Source of the DNA: an uncultured Collinsella sp.
GTDB taxonomy: Bacteria > Actinomycetota > Coriobacteriia > Coriobacteriales > Coriobacteriaceae
Assembly (NCBI GenBank): GCA_900755685.1
Contig: CAAEHI010000006.1
Coordinates: 1 to 54,027, forward strand
Length of the DNA: 54,027 nucleotides
Reading direction: 5' to 3'
The notes below the pieces were generated by a model. It searched no databases. It was not told the DNA's origin and saw only the letters and a list, made by a program, of their open reading frames with translations. Numbering within the stretch: position 1 is the first letter of the stretch; each line of letters begins with the position of its first letter. Shown here one piece after another: positions 15,515-24,720 of this stretch. Made by a program: the position numbers and the translations under genes.

Positions 15515-17542
15515 ATGGAACAAAAGGCCAAGGAGGCAGCCTCGCACGCTGCGATTCCTGTGAGCATCTCGGCGATGCTCGTCACGCTGGGCGTGGTGTA
15601 CGGCGATATCGGCACCAGCCCTATGTATGTAACCAAGGCGCTCGTTGCCGGCAACGGCGGCATCGGAAGCGTCACGGAGGAGTTCGTGCTCGGCGCGCTC
15701 TCCCTTGTCGTGTGGACGGTCACGCTGCTGACCACCATCAAGTATGTGCTCATCTCGCTGCGCGCCGATAACCATGGCGAGGGCGGCATCTTTGCCCTGT
15801 ACAGCCTGGTCAAGCGCTGCGGTAAGTGGCTTATCATCCCCGCCATGCTGGGTGGCGCCGCGCTGCTCGCCGACGGCATCCTGACGCCGGCCGTTACCGT
15901 TACCACGGCCATCGAGGGTCTGCGCACCATCCCGGCGGTCCATGCCGTGCTGGGCGATGACCAGGGCCGCGTCGTCGCCATTACGCTCGCCATCATCATC
16001 GTGCTCTTCTTGGTACAGCGCATCGGTACGGCCAAGATCGGTCACGCCTTTGGCCCCATCATGACGCTGTGGTTCCTGTTCCTGGGCGGCACGGGTCTGT
16101 TCTTTGTCTTACAGCACCCCGCCGTGCTGCTGTGCCTCAACCCGCTCCGCGGCATCGCTTTTTTGTTGAGCCCCAACAACCACGCGGGCATCATGATTCT
16201 GGGCAGCTGCTTCCTCGCCACCACCGGTGCCGAGGCGCTCTACTCCGACATGGGCCACGTCGGCCGCGGCAATATCTACGCTACCTGGCCGTTCGTTAAG
16301 TGCTGCCTGCTGCTGTCCTATATGGGCCAGGGCGCTTGGCTTATGAACAACGCTGCCAACCCCGAGCTCATGGGCATTGCCGATCTCAACCCGTTCTACC
16401 AGATGCTCGCCCCGGGCCTGCGCCCGTTTGCCGTCGGCCTTTCCACCGTCGCGGCCATCATTGCCTCGCAGGCGCTTATCACCGGCGCATTCTCGCTGGT
16501 GTCCGAGGCCAGCCGTCTGGACCTCATGCCGCACATGCAGGTCTTCTACCCTGCCGAGACCAAGGGCCAGCTCTACATCCCCATGGTCAACAACGTCATG
16601 CTTGTCGGCTGCGTCATTGTGGTGCTGCTGTTCCAGAACTCGGCGCATATGGAAGCCGCCTACGGCCTTGCCATTACGCTGACTATGATGTGCACCACGC
16701 TGCTGCTCTTCTTCTACCTGCACGAGGAGCGCAAGCTCAAGGTTGCTCCGTGGATTTTCGCGGCCTTCTTCCTTTTGCTCGAAGGCTTCTTCTTCGTGAG
16801 CTCGCTCACCAAGTTCTTCCACGGCGGCTATTTCACCATCCTCATGGCCGCGCTCATCATGGGTATCATGGTGTGCTGGTACAACGGTACGGCTGTTGAG
16901 CAGCGCCAGTTTACGCTGCTGCCGCTGCGCAGCTACCTGCCGCAGCTCAAGCGCCTGCGCGATGACGATCGCTACGAGCGCCTGAGCGACAACATCGTGT
17001 ACCTGACCAAGGACACCCATACCGACTATATCGACCGTGATATCGTCTACTCGATCTTGGACAAGCATCCCAAGCGCGCTCGCGCCTGGTGGTTCGTGAA
17101 TGTCGAGACCATGGACGAACCGCATACCTTTGCCTATTCGGTCGAGACGTTCGGCACCGACTACGTGTTCCGCGTGCATCTGTACCTGGGCTACAAGATC
17201 AACCAGCGCGTCAATGCCTATCTGCGTCAGGTCGTTCAGGACCTGGCTGCCACCGGCGAGCTGCCGCCGCAGACGCATGACTACTCGGTCTACAAGGATC
17301 CGGGTAACATCGGTACGTTCAAGTTCGTCCTGATCCGTAAGCTTCTGGCGCCCGAAAGCGATGTGGAGCCGAGCGAGCGTACGGCCATCACGCTCAAGTA
17401 CATCATTCGTCGCGCCGCCGGCACGCCTGCACGCTGGTACGGCCTGGAGAACTCCAACGTGAGCTTTGAGTACGTGCCGCTGTTCACCAAGTTCAAGGCC
17501 GTGAACAAGATGCAGCGCCTGGCTCCCAACGAGCGGCCGTAG
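15515..17542 (+). CDS. kup: Kup-type potassium uptake protein
   Basis: The product has 675 residues. It begins with the family hallmark GVVYGDIGTSPMY after a short cytoplasmic tail, then about 12 membrane helices (to about residue 460) and a soluble C-terminal domain of about 210 residues, as in Kup/HAK/KUP proteins. These are potassium-proton symporters of the cytoplasmic membrane. The ATG at 15515 follows GGGAGG. A TTG at 15497 falls on the ribosome site itself and was rejected. Downstream lie a small membrane protein and a KdpDE-like sensor-regulator pair, which suggests that potassium or turgor sensing is coupled to this transporter. Confidence 0.93.
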   Translation: MEQKAKEAASHAAIPVSISAMLVTLGVVYGDIGTSPMYVTKALVAGNGGIGSVTEEFVLGALSLVVWTVTLLTTIKYVLISLRADNHGEGGIFALYSLVKRCGKWLIIPAMLGGAALLADGILTPAVTVTTAIEGLRTIPAVHAVLGDDQGRVVAITLAIIIVLFLVQRIGTAKIGHAFGPIMTLWFLFLGGTGLFFVLQHPAVLLCLNPLRGIAFLLSPNNHAGIMILGSCFLATTGAEALYSDMGHVGRGNIYATWPFVKCCLLLSYMGQGAWLMNNAANPELMGIADLNPFYQMLAPGLRPFAVGLSTVAAIIASQALITGAFSLVSEASRLDLMPHMQVFYPAETKGQLYIPMVNNVMLVGCVIVVLLFQNSAHMEAAYGLAITLTMMCTTLLLFFYLHEERKLKVAPWIFAAFFLLLEGFFFVSSLTKFFHGGYFTILMAALIMGIMVCWYNGTAVEQRQFTLLPLRSYLPQLKRLRDDDRYERLSDNIVYLTKDTHTDYIDRDIVYSILDKHPKRARAWWFVNVETMDEPHTFAYSVETFGTDYVFRVHLYLGYKINQRVNAYLRQVVQDLAATGELPPQTHDYSVYKDPGNIGTFKFVLIRKLLAPESDVEPSERTAITLKYIIRRAAGTPARWYGLENSNVSFEYVPLFTKFKAVNKMQRLAPNERP

Positions 17543-17603
17543 GCGCCGACAGGCTGCATGGAGTTGGTTTTCGATGGACAAGATTGAGGCTGGGGAGGCA
17601 AAC

Positions 17604-17798
17604 ATGGATACAAAGGCGCTCGATGGCCGCGAGGCGGTGGTCGAAATGGTGCGTGAAGCGCGCGTCGACGCCGCCGAAGATCGGTTCTTTACGAATCGTG
17701 CCAACATGGACATGGCCGACCGCGTGATCTCGATCGTGGCACTGGTATTTGGAGCGGTGTGCGTGTGCGCACTGCTCGCGCACGTGCTGTTTGTCTAG
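17604..17798 (+). CDS. small single-pass membrane protein after kup
   Basis: The product has 64 residues: a charged N-terminal half (about residues 1-38) and one strongly hydrophobic helix (about 42-63) at the C-terminus. GGGGAGG lies at the right distance before the ATG at 17604. An upstream in-frame ATG at 17574 has no site. I do not recognise the family. Its place 61 bp after kup and before the potassium-type sensor kinase suggests a small accessory subunit, comparable in position though not in sequence to KdpF. A terminator at 17846-17884 follows, so it is probably co-transcribed with kup. Confidence 0.7.
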   Translation: MDTKALDGREAVVEMVREARVDAAEDRFFTNRANMDMADRVISIVALVFGAVCVCALLAHVLFV

Positions 17799-17845
17799 CG
17801 GCTGCCGGTCGTAGAAGGCTTTACACTTAGAACCACCACGAGGGA

Positions 17846-17884
17846 AAACCACCACAAAGGTGCCTGTCCCCTTTGTGGTGGTTT
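17846..17884 (+). terminator. terminator after kup and the small membrane protein
   Basis: Stem 17846-17859 with 17871-17884 (14 bp), followed by a T-rich tract. It separates the kup transcript from the sensor-kinase gene, so the two-component genes may have their own promoter or be reached by read-through. Confidence 0.85.
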
Positions 17885-17912
17885 TTGTTTTTGAGAGAGG
17901 GGCGGGGCGCTG

Positions 17913-19538
17913 ATGGACGTCCGTGCGGACGGCGATATTGCCGATAACTTTTGGTGGCGGCGCACAACGCTGACGCGCCGCACTCCTCTGTATGACGCCT
18001 GCGTATCGGCGGGGCTGCTGGTCGCAGCGACGATTGTGGGCGCGCTGCTCGACCATCCGGGTCTCGCGCCGAGCATCATGATCGTTTATGTGCTTGCCGT
18101 TCAGCTGTGCGCATTCTTTACCTGGAGTCGCCTGTATTGCTTGCTGAGCTCGGCTGCCGCCGTGGCGCTCTACAACTTCTTGTTTGTCGACCCGCGCTAC
18201 TCGCTGTCGCTTATCGACCGCGTCTATCCCGGCATGTTCTTCATCATGTTCGTGGTCTCGCTTGTGTCGAGCTCGATTGCGTTGGCCCTGCGCCGCGCCT
18301 TGGCACAGGCTGCCGCTAGCGACCGCCGCACGCATATGGTGCTCGAGACCAACCGCATGCTGCAGCGGTGTGCCGATCAGCAGCAGATTGTGCATGCCAT
18401 GGCAACGCAGCTGGCGCGTCTTTCGGGCTGTCCGGTCGTATGGTACAGCGCCGACGCCGACGATGATGACCTGCTGCCGCGTGCGACGTACACGGCCGTG
18501 GGCGATGCCGCGCCGGTGCACGAGCTGGCGCCGCAGATGCCGCCGCGGCTCTCGGCGTCCGCCTATGTGGGGACGCCGCTCGACGCCACGTTTGGCGGCT
18601 CGGCGTTTTATGGCATCTACCTGACGGTCCGCACAGGTGACGGCTTCGTGCGCTCGGGCGACCCCGCCTCGGTGGTGGGCGTGCTGGCTATCGTTGCCGA
18701 GCCCGACGTGCTGACGCACGAGGAGCGGACACTTGCCGATGCCATCGTGAGCGAAGGCGAGCTGGCACTCGATCGCGCCCGCGCCATGGAGGCCCGCGAG
18801 GAGGCGGCGGTGCTCGCCAAAAACGAGCAGCTGCGCGCCAACCTGCTGCGCTCCATCTCGCACGATCTGCGCACGCCGCTCACCAGTATTTCGGGCAATG
18901 CCGATGTGCTGCTCGACCAGGGCTCGACCGGCACCGCCGTGCTCGATAGCCAGACGCGCCGCGGCATGCTCCTGTCCATTCGCTCGGATGCGCAATGGCT
19001 CAACGCCACCGTCGAGAACCTGCTCGCCATCACCAAGCTCGAGGGCGGCGGCATGCATCTGTCGACTACGCTCGAGCTCATGGACGATATCGTCGAGGAG
19101 GCGCTTCGCCACGTGAACCCGGCCGTGCGCGAGCACGACCTTAAGGTGGTGGCGTGCGACGAGCCGGCACTCGTCAACGTCGATGCGCGCCTGATGGTGC
19201 AGCTGGTGGTGAATCTGGTGAACAACGCCATCGCCTATACGCCCGCGGGCTCGCATATCATGATCTCGATTAGCGTCGACGATGGATGCGTGGCGTGCTC
19301 GGTGGCCGATGATGGTCCGGGCATTGCACCCGAGGACCGCGAGCGGATCTTTGAGTCGTTCTATACCGCCAACCATGGTCTGGCCGACAGCCACCGCAGC
19401 GTTGGCCTGGGTCTTTCGCTCTGCCGTTCCATTGCGCTGGCGCATGGCGGTAGCATAGAGGTTGCCGCGGCGGACCCGCACGGCTCGGTCTTTACGATTG
19501 AGCTTCCCGCCGCTGACGTTTCGTTTGATAAGGAGTAA
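17913..19538 (+). CDS. KdpD-like sensor histidine kinase lacking the N-terminal KdpD and USP domains
   Basis: The product has 541 residues. Four closely spaced membrane helices in residues 28-130, including YNFLFVDPRYSLSL, match the DUF4118 membrane domain of KdpD. A GAF-like region (about 150-285) follows, then HisKA with SISHDLRTPLTSI (phospho-acceptor His 317) and a HATPase domain with VNLVNNAIAY, ADDGPGIAP and GLGLSLC. Full KdpD is near 900 residues and starts with a Walker-type KdpD domain and a universal-stress domain; both are absent here. Its likely partner is the regulator 4 bp downstream. In KdpD the membrane part helps sense potassium or turgor, so potassium sensing is inferred, supported by the adjacent kup. 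Confidence 0.87.
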   Translation: MDVRADGDIADNFWWRRTTLTRRTPLYDACVSAGLLVAATIVGALLDHPGLAPSIMIVYVLAVQLCAFFTWSRLYCLLSSAAAVALYNFLFVDPRYSLSLIDRVYPGMFFIMFVVSLVSSSIALALRRALAQAAASDRRTHMVLETNRMLQRCADQQQIVHAMATQLARLSGCPVVWYSADADDDDLLPRATYTAVGDAAPVHELAPQMPPRLSASAYVGTPLDATFGGSAFYGIYLTVRTGDGFVRSGDPASVVGVLAIVAEPDVLTHEERTLADAIVSEGELALDRARAMEAREEAAVLAKNEQLRANLLRSISHDLRTPLTSISGNADVLLDQGSTGTAVLDSQTRRGMLLSIRSDAQWLNATVENLLAITKLEGGGMHLSTTLELMDDIVEEALRHVNPAVREHDLKVVACDEPALVNVDARLMVQLVVNLVNNAIAYTPAGSHIMISISVDDGCVACSVADDGPGIAPEDRERIFESFYTANHGLADSHRSVGLGLSLCRSIALAHGGSIEVAAADPHGSVFTIELPAADVSFDKE

Positions 19539-19542
19539 CGCT

Positions 19543-20256
19543 GTGTCGAACTCTGCCGTGAAACCGCTCATCTTGGTCGTTGAGGATGATCCCGCCGTTC
19601 GCAATCTAATTGTTGCCGCGCTCGAGGCGCACGGCTTGCGCCATATGGCCGTGGAGACCGCCCACGCCGCCATCGCCGCCGCCTCATCGCAGGCGCCGAG
19701 CATCGTGCTGCTCGATCTGGGCCTGCCCGATATGGATGGCGTCAAGGTGGTGGAGTCGGTGCGCGCATGGTCGGGCATGCCGATCATTGTGGTCTCGGCG
19801 CGCAGCGAGGATGCGGACAAGATTCGCGCGCTCGATGCCGGCGCCGACGACTACCTGACCAAGCCGTTTTCGGTCGAGGAGCTGCTCGCGCGCATTCGCA
19901 CGACGCTCAGGCGCCTTTCGTATGCACAAACGGGCGGCGTTGCCTCCGAGGGCTCGTTCGATGCCGGTGAGCTGCATATCGATTTTGATGCCGGCATCGC
20001 CACGATGGATGGCGAGGAGCTGCATCTGACGCCGATTGAGTACAAGCTCCTGTGCCTGCTGGCGCATAACGCCGACAAGGTGCTGACGCACCAGTTTATC
20101 CTGCACGAGATTTGGGGTACGGCAACCAAGAGCGACCTGGCGAGCCTGCGTGTCTTTATGGGCACGCTGCGCAAGAAGATCGAGTCCGACCCCGCGCACC
20201 CGCGCTATATCCAAACGCACGTGGGTATCGGCTATCGCTTAGTCACCCAAGGCTAG
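19543..20256 (+). CDS. KdpE-like OmpR-family response regulator
   Basis: The product has 237 residues from a GTG start with AAGGAG seven bases upstream. The receiver domain (about 8-120) has the acidic pair in VVEDDP, phospho-acceptor Asp 58 in LLDLGLPDMDG, and the conserved Lys in YLTKPF. A winged-helix domain (about 130-232) ends with the OmpR/KdpE pattern RKKIESDPAHPRYIQTHVGIGYRL. Known KdpE activates kdpFABC, but no kdp pump genes are present here, so the target is probably kup or genes elsewhere. It is translationally close to the kinase and ends at a bidirectional terminator. Confidence 0.9.
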   Translation: MSNSAVKPLILVVEDDPAVRNLIVAALEAHGLRHMAVETAHAAIAAASSQAPSIVLLDLGLPDMDGVKVVESVRAWSGMPIIVVSARSEDADKIRALDAGADDYLTKPFSVEELLARIRTTLRRLSYAQTGGVASEGSFDAGELHIDFDAGIATMDGEELHLTPIEYKLLCLLAHNADKVLTHQFILHEIWGTATKSDLASLRVFMGTLRKKIESDPAHPRYIQTHVGIGYRLVTQG

Positions 20257-20280
20257 ATCGCCAACCACCATCCCAATATG

Positions 20281-20347
20281 AGTTGCGGTGAAATAGTTCC
20301 TGTTTGCGCCTTTAACAGGCATTTTTAGGAACTATTCCACCGCAACT
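20281..20347. terminator. bidirectional terminator between converging genes
   Basis: Arms 20281-20301 and 20327-20347 pair at 20 of 21 positions and enclose a second small stem (CCTGTT with AACAGG, 20300-20319). It lies between the response-regulator gene and the converging methyltransferase gene. Confidence 0.85.
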
Positions 20348-20351
20348 TTGT

Positions 20352-22919
20352 TTATTTGCCCTTGGGCTTGCTGGCGTAGAACTTCTTCTTTTTCGGCTTG
20401 CCGGCGGGGGAGGGTTTGCCGTCGCCGCGCGGCCCTCGGTCGCCGGTCTGCGCGTGCGCGGGCGTCGTTGCTCGAGGTTTGCGGGCTTCGGGGTTGCGCA
20501 GCTCCTCGGTTCGCTCGGCAATTTCCTCGGCGCTAAAGCCGACCTCGGCCATGGCGTCCTCGATGGGCAGGCGGCGCACGATATAGCAATGATGCACCTT
20601 CTGGTTGCGCGCGAAATCCTCGGGGATGGTCTGCGCCGTAATGTCCTCCAGCACGACGCCCGCGCGCGCGAGCTTGCGCGTCTCGGGGCGGAAACCGCGC
20701 AGGTTGCAGCTAAAGATGGCATGCCCGCCCTGTGCGAGCAGGCGAGATACGCCGGCCAAAAGCTCAACATGGTCGCGCTGGACATCCCAGGTGCGGCGGC
20801 CCATTTTGGACGAGTTCGAAAACGTGGGCGGGTCGACAAAAATCAGATCCCAGCGGTTGCGCGTCTGGCGCTGGTCGCGAATCCAGGCGAGCACGTCGTC
20901 GCGCACAAAGTGATGCTGCGGCCCCACAAAGCCGTTCTGACGCATATTGCGCTCAGCCCAGTCCAGGTAGGTGTTCGAGAGGTCGACCGTCACGGTTTCC
21001 TCGACGCCGCCGTCTGCCGCATAGCAGGTGGCGGTACCGGTGTAGGCGAACAGGTTGAGGAAGCGGCGCGCCTGTTTGGCGTGCTCGCGCACCAGGTTGC
21101 GGGTGACGCGGTGGTCCAGGAAGATGCCCACATCCAGGTAGTCGTCAAAGTTGACGGCAAAGGTGAGCCCGCCTTCTTCGATGAGCGGCAGGCGACGGCG
21201 CGCGATGTTGGCGCGCTCGCCCGATGCGCCCTTGCCGGCGCCCTGTTTGCCGTACTGCGAGCCGCCGCGCGAACGCATGCGGGCCTTGGCATGCACATGC
21301 TCGGCGGGAACATCTAGGATGCGCGGCGCGATGGCCAAGATGTCGAGCATGCGGGCCTGGGCCAGCGCGGGGTCGATGGTCTTGGGCGCGGCGTACTCGG
21401 CGATGACGAGCCAGCGACCCGGCGTCTGTGGGCAACCTTCGTACAGGTCGATGGCGGCGGAGTAATCGGGCAGGTCGGCATCGTAGACGCGGTAGCAGCT
21501 CACGCCCTCGCGCTTTGCCCACTTGCGGCGCAGACGGGCGTTCTTACGCAGGCGGTTGGCGAACTGCTCGGACTCGGGGATGAGCACGGGCAACGGCTTG
21601 CCATCGCCCAAGTCGAGCGTGGCGGCAGGTTCGGGCATGGGGGTGCCGGCGGCGTTGTCGTTGACTTCGTCGGCATCCGTGACCTCGGCCTCGGCATCCG
21701 CACTGGTCGCAGCCTCAAACGCTGCGGCGGCGTGGTCGAGCGAGGGCCAAACTTCGACGGTTGCCTCCTCGTTGTTGGGCATGATGGCGATCGAACGCTC
21801 GGGCTCGGCGTGGAGCGCGCGGGCCAGCAATCCGTCGCGGGTGAGCGCGGCGACCGGTGCCGAAGCGAGCTCGGGCGCGCGGCGCAGCTCGCCGACCAGC
21901 GTCATGGCGTCGTGCATGAGCGAAAGCGGGGTCTCAGTGGTGTCTGCGACCACGGCGGCGCCGGCGACAGCGCCCGCATGGTCCAGCACGGTGCCGGACT
22001 TGGCGGCGCAAAAATTGACAAAGCGCTTGTAGCCGGCACACTTGACCATGCGCTCGGCGGTCTTGCGGGCGGCGGGGTCGATGTCTACGGCCACGATGCG
22101 CGCCTGGCGCTCGCGCGCTGCCGCCTCGCGCTCGCGCGCCTCGGCAAGCAGCTGCTCCCACAGAGCGGCGTCGTGCAGCTGCCAGCCCTCAAAGCCCCAG
22201 CGCTCGCGTGCGGCGCCCGGGGCGCGGTCGGTCAGAATGTTCACGGCTTCCAGCAACAGGCCGCCGCCGGCGCACGAGGCATCGATTAGCGTGGGAAGGG
22301 CTTCATTCTCGTAATCGTCGGCCGTCAACTCGCGCTCGCACAGTGCGGTCCAGCCGACCTGCGCCAGCACCAGGGCGGCGTAGTCGGGGCGCAACACGTG
22401 CGCACCCTCGCCGGCACGGGTCGCCGCGGGCGGCAGGCGCTTGAACAGCGGGTCGCCCGAAAGGTCCAGGCTGATGCTCGCGCGGCGCTGGCGCAGCGAA
22501 AGCAACAGGTGAACATCGGGGTCGGCGGCATCGACGTCGGCGCGACGGCCCGCGGTCTCGGCCAGACGGTCGCACAGCGCGTCTTTGGCGCGCAGGGCCG
22601 AGAAGCGCGTGTTGCGCAGCTGCTCGGTCACGCCGCGGGCGGTGATGGCGATGGTGGCGCCGGGGCGGATGATGGTCTCCCAGGCGATGTCGTAAACGCT
22701 ATCGTACAGTTCATCGGCATCCTGCGCCTCAAAGCGCCCGAGTACCACGAACACACGGCTCGCCAGGCGCGACCACAGACAGGCGCGGTAGCCTTCTTCG
22801 AGCTCGCCCTCAAATGTAGCGCGGCCCTTCAGCCGGCGAACATGCGAAAGCCCGAGGCGTTTAAGCTCATCGGCGAGTGCGGACTCAAAGCCCTCGGGGC
22901 AGCTTGCGTAAAATTCCAT
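20352..22919 (-). CDS. rlmL: RlmKL-type 23S rRNA methyltransferase, first domain apparently degenerate
   Basis: The product has 855 residues, against about 700 for E. coli RlmKL. Order: THUMP-like region (about 1-160), RlmL-like methyltransferase region (about 175-420), a low-complexity acidic insert, RlmK-like methyltransferase (about 540-790) and a Lys/Pro-rich tail. The RlmK half is intact: LNLFAYTGTATCYAA, and the catalytic-type VDPPTFSNS at 695. In the RlmL half the SAM loop reads CAGGG (216-220), and the expected NPPYG motif seems replaced by ADTTETP (325-331). The family makes m2G2445 and m7G2069 in 23S rRNA. From sequence I infer that only the RlmK-type reaction is likely. Start ATG follows GAGAGG. 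It is convergent with the regulator gene. Confidence 0.85.
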   Translation of the reverse strand: MEFYASCPEGFESALADELKRLGLSHVRRLKGRATFEGELEEGYRACLWSRLASRVFVVLGRFEAQDADELYDSVYDIAWETIIRPGATIAITARGVTEQLRNTRFSALRAKDALCDRLAETAGRRADVDAADPDVHLLLSLRQRRASISLDLSGDPLFKRLPPAATRAGEGAHVLRPDYAALVLAQVGWTALCERELTADDYENEALPTLIDASCAGGGLLLEAVNILTDRAPGAARERWGFEGWQLHDAALWEQLLAEAREREAAARERQARIVAVDIDPAARKTAERMVKCAGYKRFVNFCAAKSGTVLDHAGAVAGAAVVADTTETPLSLMHDAMTLVGELRRAPELASAPVAALTRDGLLARALHAEPERSIAIMPNNEEATVEVWPSLDHAAAAFEAATSADAEAEVTDADEVNDNAAGTPMPEPAATLDLGDGKPLPVLIPESEQFANRLRKNARLRRKWAKREGVSCYRVYDADLPDYSAAIDLYEGCPQTPGRWLVIAEYAAPKTIDPALAQARMLDILAIAPRILDVPAEHVHAKARMRSRGGSQYGKQGAGKGASGERANIARRRLPLIEEGGLTFAVNFDDYLDVGIFLDHRVTRNLVREHAKQARRFLNLFAYTGTATCYAADGGVEETVTVDLSNTYLDWAERNMRQNGFVGPQHHFVRDDVLAWIRDQRQTRNRWDLIFVDPPTFSNSSKMGRRTWDVQRDHVELLAGVSRLLAQGGHAIFSCNLRGFRPETRKLARAGVVLEDITAQTIPEDFARNQKVHHCYIVRRLPIEDAMAEVGFSAEEIAERTEELRNPEARKPRATTPAHAQTGDRGPRGDGKPSPAGKPKKKKFYASKPKGK

Positions 22920-22994
22920 GGGTGACCTCTCTGGTTGCGTCGCTCCATTATATGATGGATGCTTCGTTTACTCTCGCCCCCGAAAGGAACCCAT

Positions 22995-23822
22995 ATGATT
23001 GATGCGTGCCCCGATTCTGCCGTGCTCTTTTTTGACGTGGACGGCACGCTGACGTCGTTCGATCCCGACAACATGACCGACAAGGACTTTTCGGCGGTTC
23101 GCCCCTCGCAGGCGGTGATCGAGGCGTTTCATCGTCTGCGCGACGCAGGGCACAAGGCGTTTATCTGCACGGGTCGTCCCTTGTGGCTGATTGCCGATGG
23201 CCTGCGTGCTTTGGAGCCTGCGGGGGTCGTTGCCATGGCGGGGGCGACGCTCGAGGTCGAGGGCCGCGTGGTGCATGAGGACTGCTTTGACGAGGACGTT
23301 ATCGAGGAGCTTGCGCGCCGTATGGCCGCGGCAGGGATTGAGGCCTTTTTCGAGACCAACGTGGCTACTTTTGCCCTGGAACCCGCGGGTGTTGAGCAGT
23401 CGTCTCTGATCGGCACTTCTGTGGTGCACAGCACCGAGGAAATGCGCGTCGACGGCCGTCTGCGCGTGGGCAAGGTGTGCATCGTCGCGAGCTACCTGGC
23501 TCGCGTAGCCAACGATGACGGCTTTATCGATCGCGAGTTTGAGCTGTGCAACACCGGTGGTCAGAATCGCGAGCTGAGCCCCAAGGGCATTGACAAGGGC
23601 GTGGGCGTGGCGCGAGCGCTGGCGTATCTGGGCCGTGAGGGAAATGCGCGCACCTTTGGCTTTGGCGATTCTGGTAACGACCTGGGCATGCTCGCTGCGG
23701 TCGAGACGGCTGTCGCCATGGGCAACGCCATGCCCGAGGTCAAGGCGGTCGCCGGCTACGTGACCGACGATGTCGCGCACGATGGCACCGTCACCGCGAT
23801 GCAGCATTTCGGTCTCATCTAA
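22995..23822 (+). CDS. HAD-family phosphatase (Cof/IIB type)
   Basis: The product has 275 residues. Motif I FFDVDGTL with nucleophile Asp at the N-terminus, motif II in FICTGRP, a cap domain between about 85 and 190, and motif IV FGFGDSGNDLGML fit the HAD-IIB (Cof) subfamily, soluble phosphatases acting on sugar phosphates or nucleotide cofactors. GAAAGGAA precedes the ATG at 22995. A reading from further upstream overlaps the promoter region of rlmL and was rejected. It is divergent from rlmL. The substrate cannot be predicted. Confidence 0.88.
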   Translation: MIDACPDSAVLFFDVDGTLTSFDPDNMTDKDFSAVRPSQAVIEAFHRLRDAGHKAFICTGRPLWLIADGLRALEPAGVVAMAGATLEVEGRVVHEDCFDEDVIEELARRMAAAGIEAFFETNVATFALEPAGVEQSSLIGTSVVHSTEEMRVDGRLRVGKVCIVASYLARVANDDGFIDREFELCNTGGQNRELSPKGIDKGVGVARALAYLGREGNARTFGFGDSGNDLGMLAAVETAVAMGNAMPEVKAVAGYVTDDVAHDGTVTAMQHFGLI

Positions 23823-24015
23823 TGAATCCCGCGTTCTGACGTTTGCTCAAACTGCGACTCTTTGCTTTTTCATGCTCAATCGATTTATCAATCCAAACAT
23901 TGAGGTGTTTATACCGTTCGCCGAGAAGATAAAAAACCGCAGCTCACGCCTTGATAAACGTAGGTAAAGTGTTTAGCAGTTTAACGCCCATGTGCAAGCG
24001 AAAGGAATCAGGCAG

Positions 24016-24720
24016 ATGGCAATCAAGGTGTTCGCTGACGGTGCAAACCTCGAGGGCATGCTCGACATGTACGAGAACGGCAACGTTCAGGGTTTCACGA
24101 CCAACCCGTCCCTTATGAAGAAGGGCGGCGTGACGGATTACCGCGCGTTTGCCAAGGAGGTCCTGGCCCACATCACCGATGTATCCGTCTCGTTCGAGGT
24201 CTTTGCCGACGACGTCGAGACCATGGAGGTCGAGGCCCGCGAGATCGCTACCTGGGCCGAGAACGTCTACGTCAAGATTCCGTGCGTGACCACCAAGGGC
24301 GAGTCCACCGCCGAGCTGGTGCGCAAGCTTTCGGCCGACGGCATCAAGGTCAACGTCACCACCATCTTTACGCCTAAGCAGGTTGACGAGATGGTCGAGG
24401 CCGTTGACACCGAGACGCCGTCTATTATCTCGCTCTTTGCCGGCCGTATCGCCGATACCGGCGTCGACCCCATTCCGTTTATGACGGAGTCGGTCAAGAA
24501 GGCCGCCGTCAAGCCCAACTGTGAGGTCCTGTGGGCGTCCACGCGCGAGCTCATCAACATTTACCAGGCCGAGGCCTGCGGTTGCCAGATCATCACGGTG
24601 CCCAACAACATCCTGGCCAAGCGCAAGAACATCGGTCGCGACCCGTACGAGGTCTCGCTCGACACCGTCCGCGGCTTTGCCAAGGATATCGCCTCGCTCG
24701 GCTTTCATATTCTGCCGTAA
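24016..24720 (+). CDS. transaldolase / fructose-6-phosphate aldolase family protein
   Basis: The product has 234 residues, the short single-domain length of FSA/TalC enzymes rather than the 315-residue classical transaldolase. FADGANLEGM at the start, GFTTNPSLMKKGG, the Schiff-base Lys 87 in YVKIP, and the later ISLFAGRIADTG and EVLWASTREL segments fit the family. Such (beta/alpha)8 enzymes either transfer dihydroxyacetone units in the pentose phosphate pathway or split fructose 6-phosphate; sequence alone does not settle which. AAAGGAA precedes the ATG at 24016. It is single and convergent with tex, with a nested palindrome between them. Confidence 0.9.
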   Translation: MAIKVFADGANLEGMLDMYENGNVQGFTTNPSLMKKGGVTDYRAFAKEVLAHITDVSVSFEVFADDVETMEVEAREIATWAENVYVKIPCVTTKGESTAELVRKLSADGIKVNVTTIFTPKQVDEMVEAVDTETPSIISLFAGRIADTGVDPIPFMTESVKKAAVKPNCEVLWASTRELINIYQAEACGCQIITVPNNILAKRKNIGRDPYEVSLDTVRGFAKDIASLGFHILP

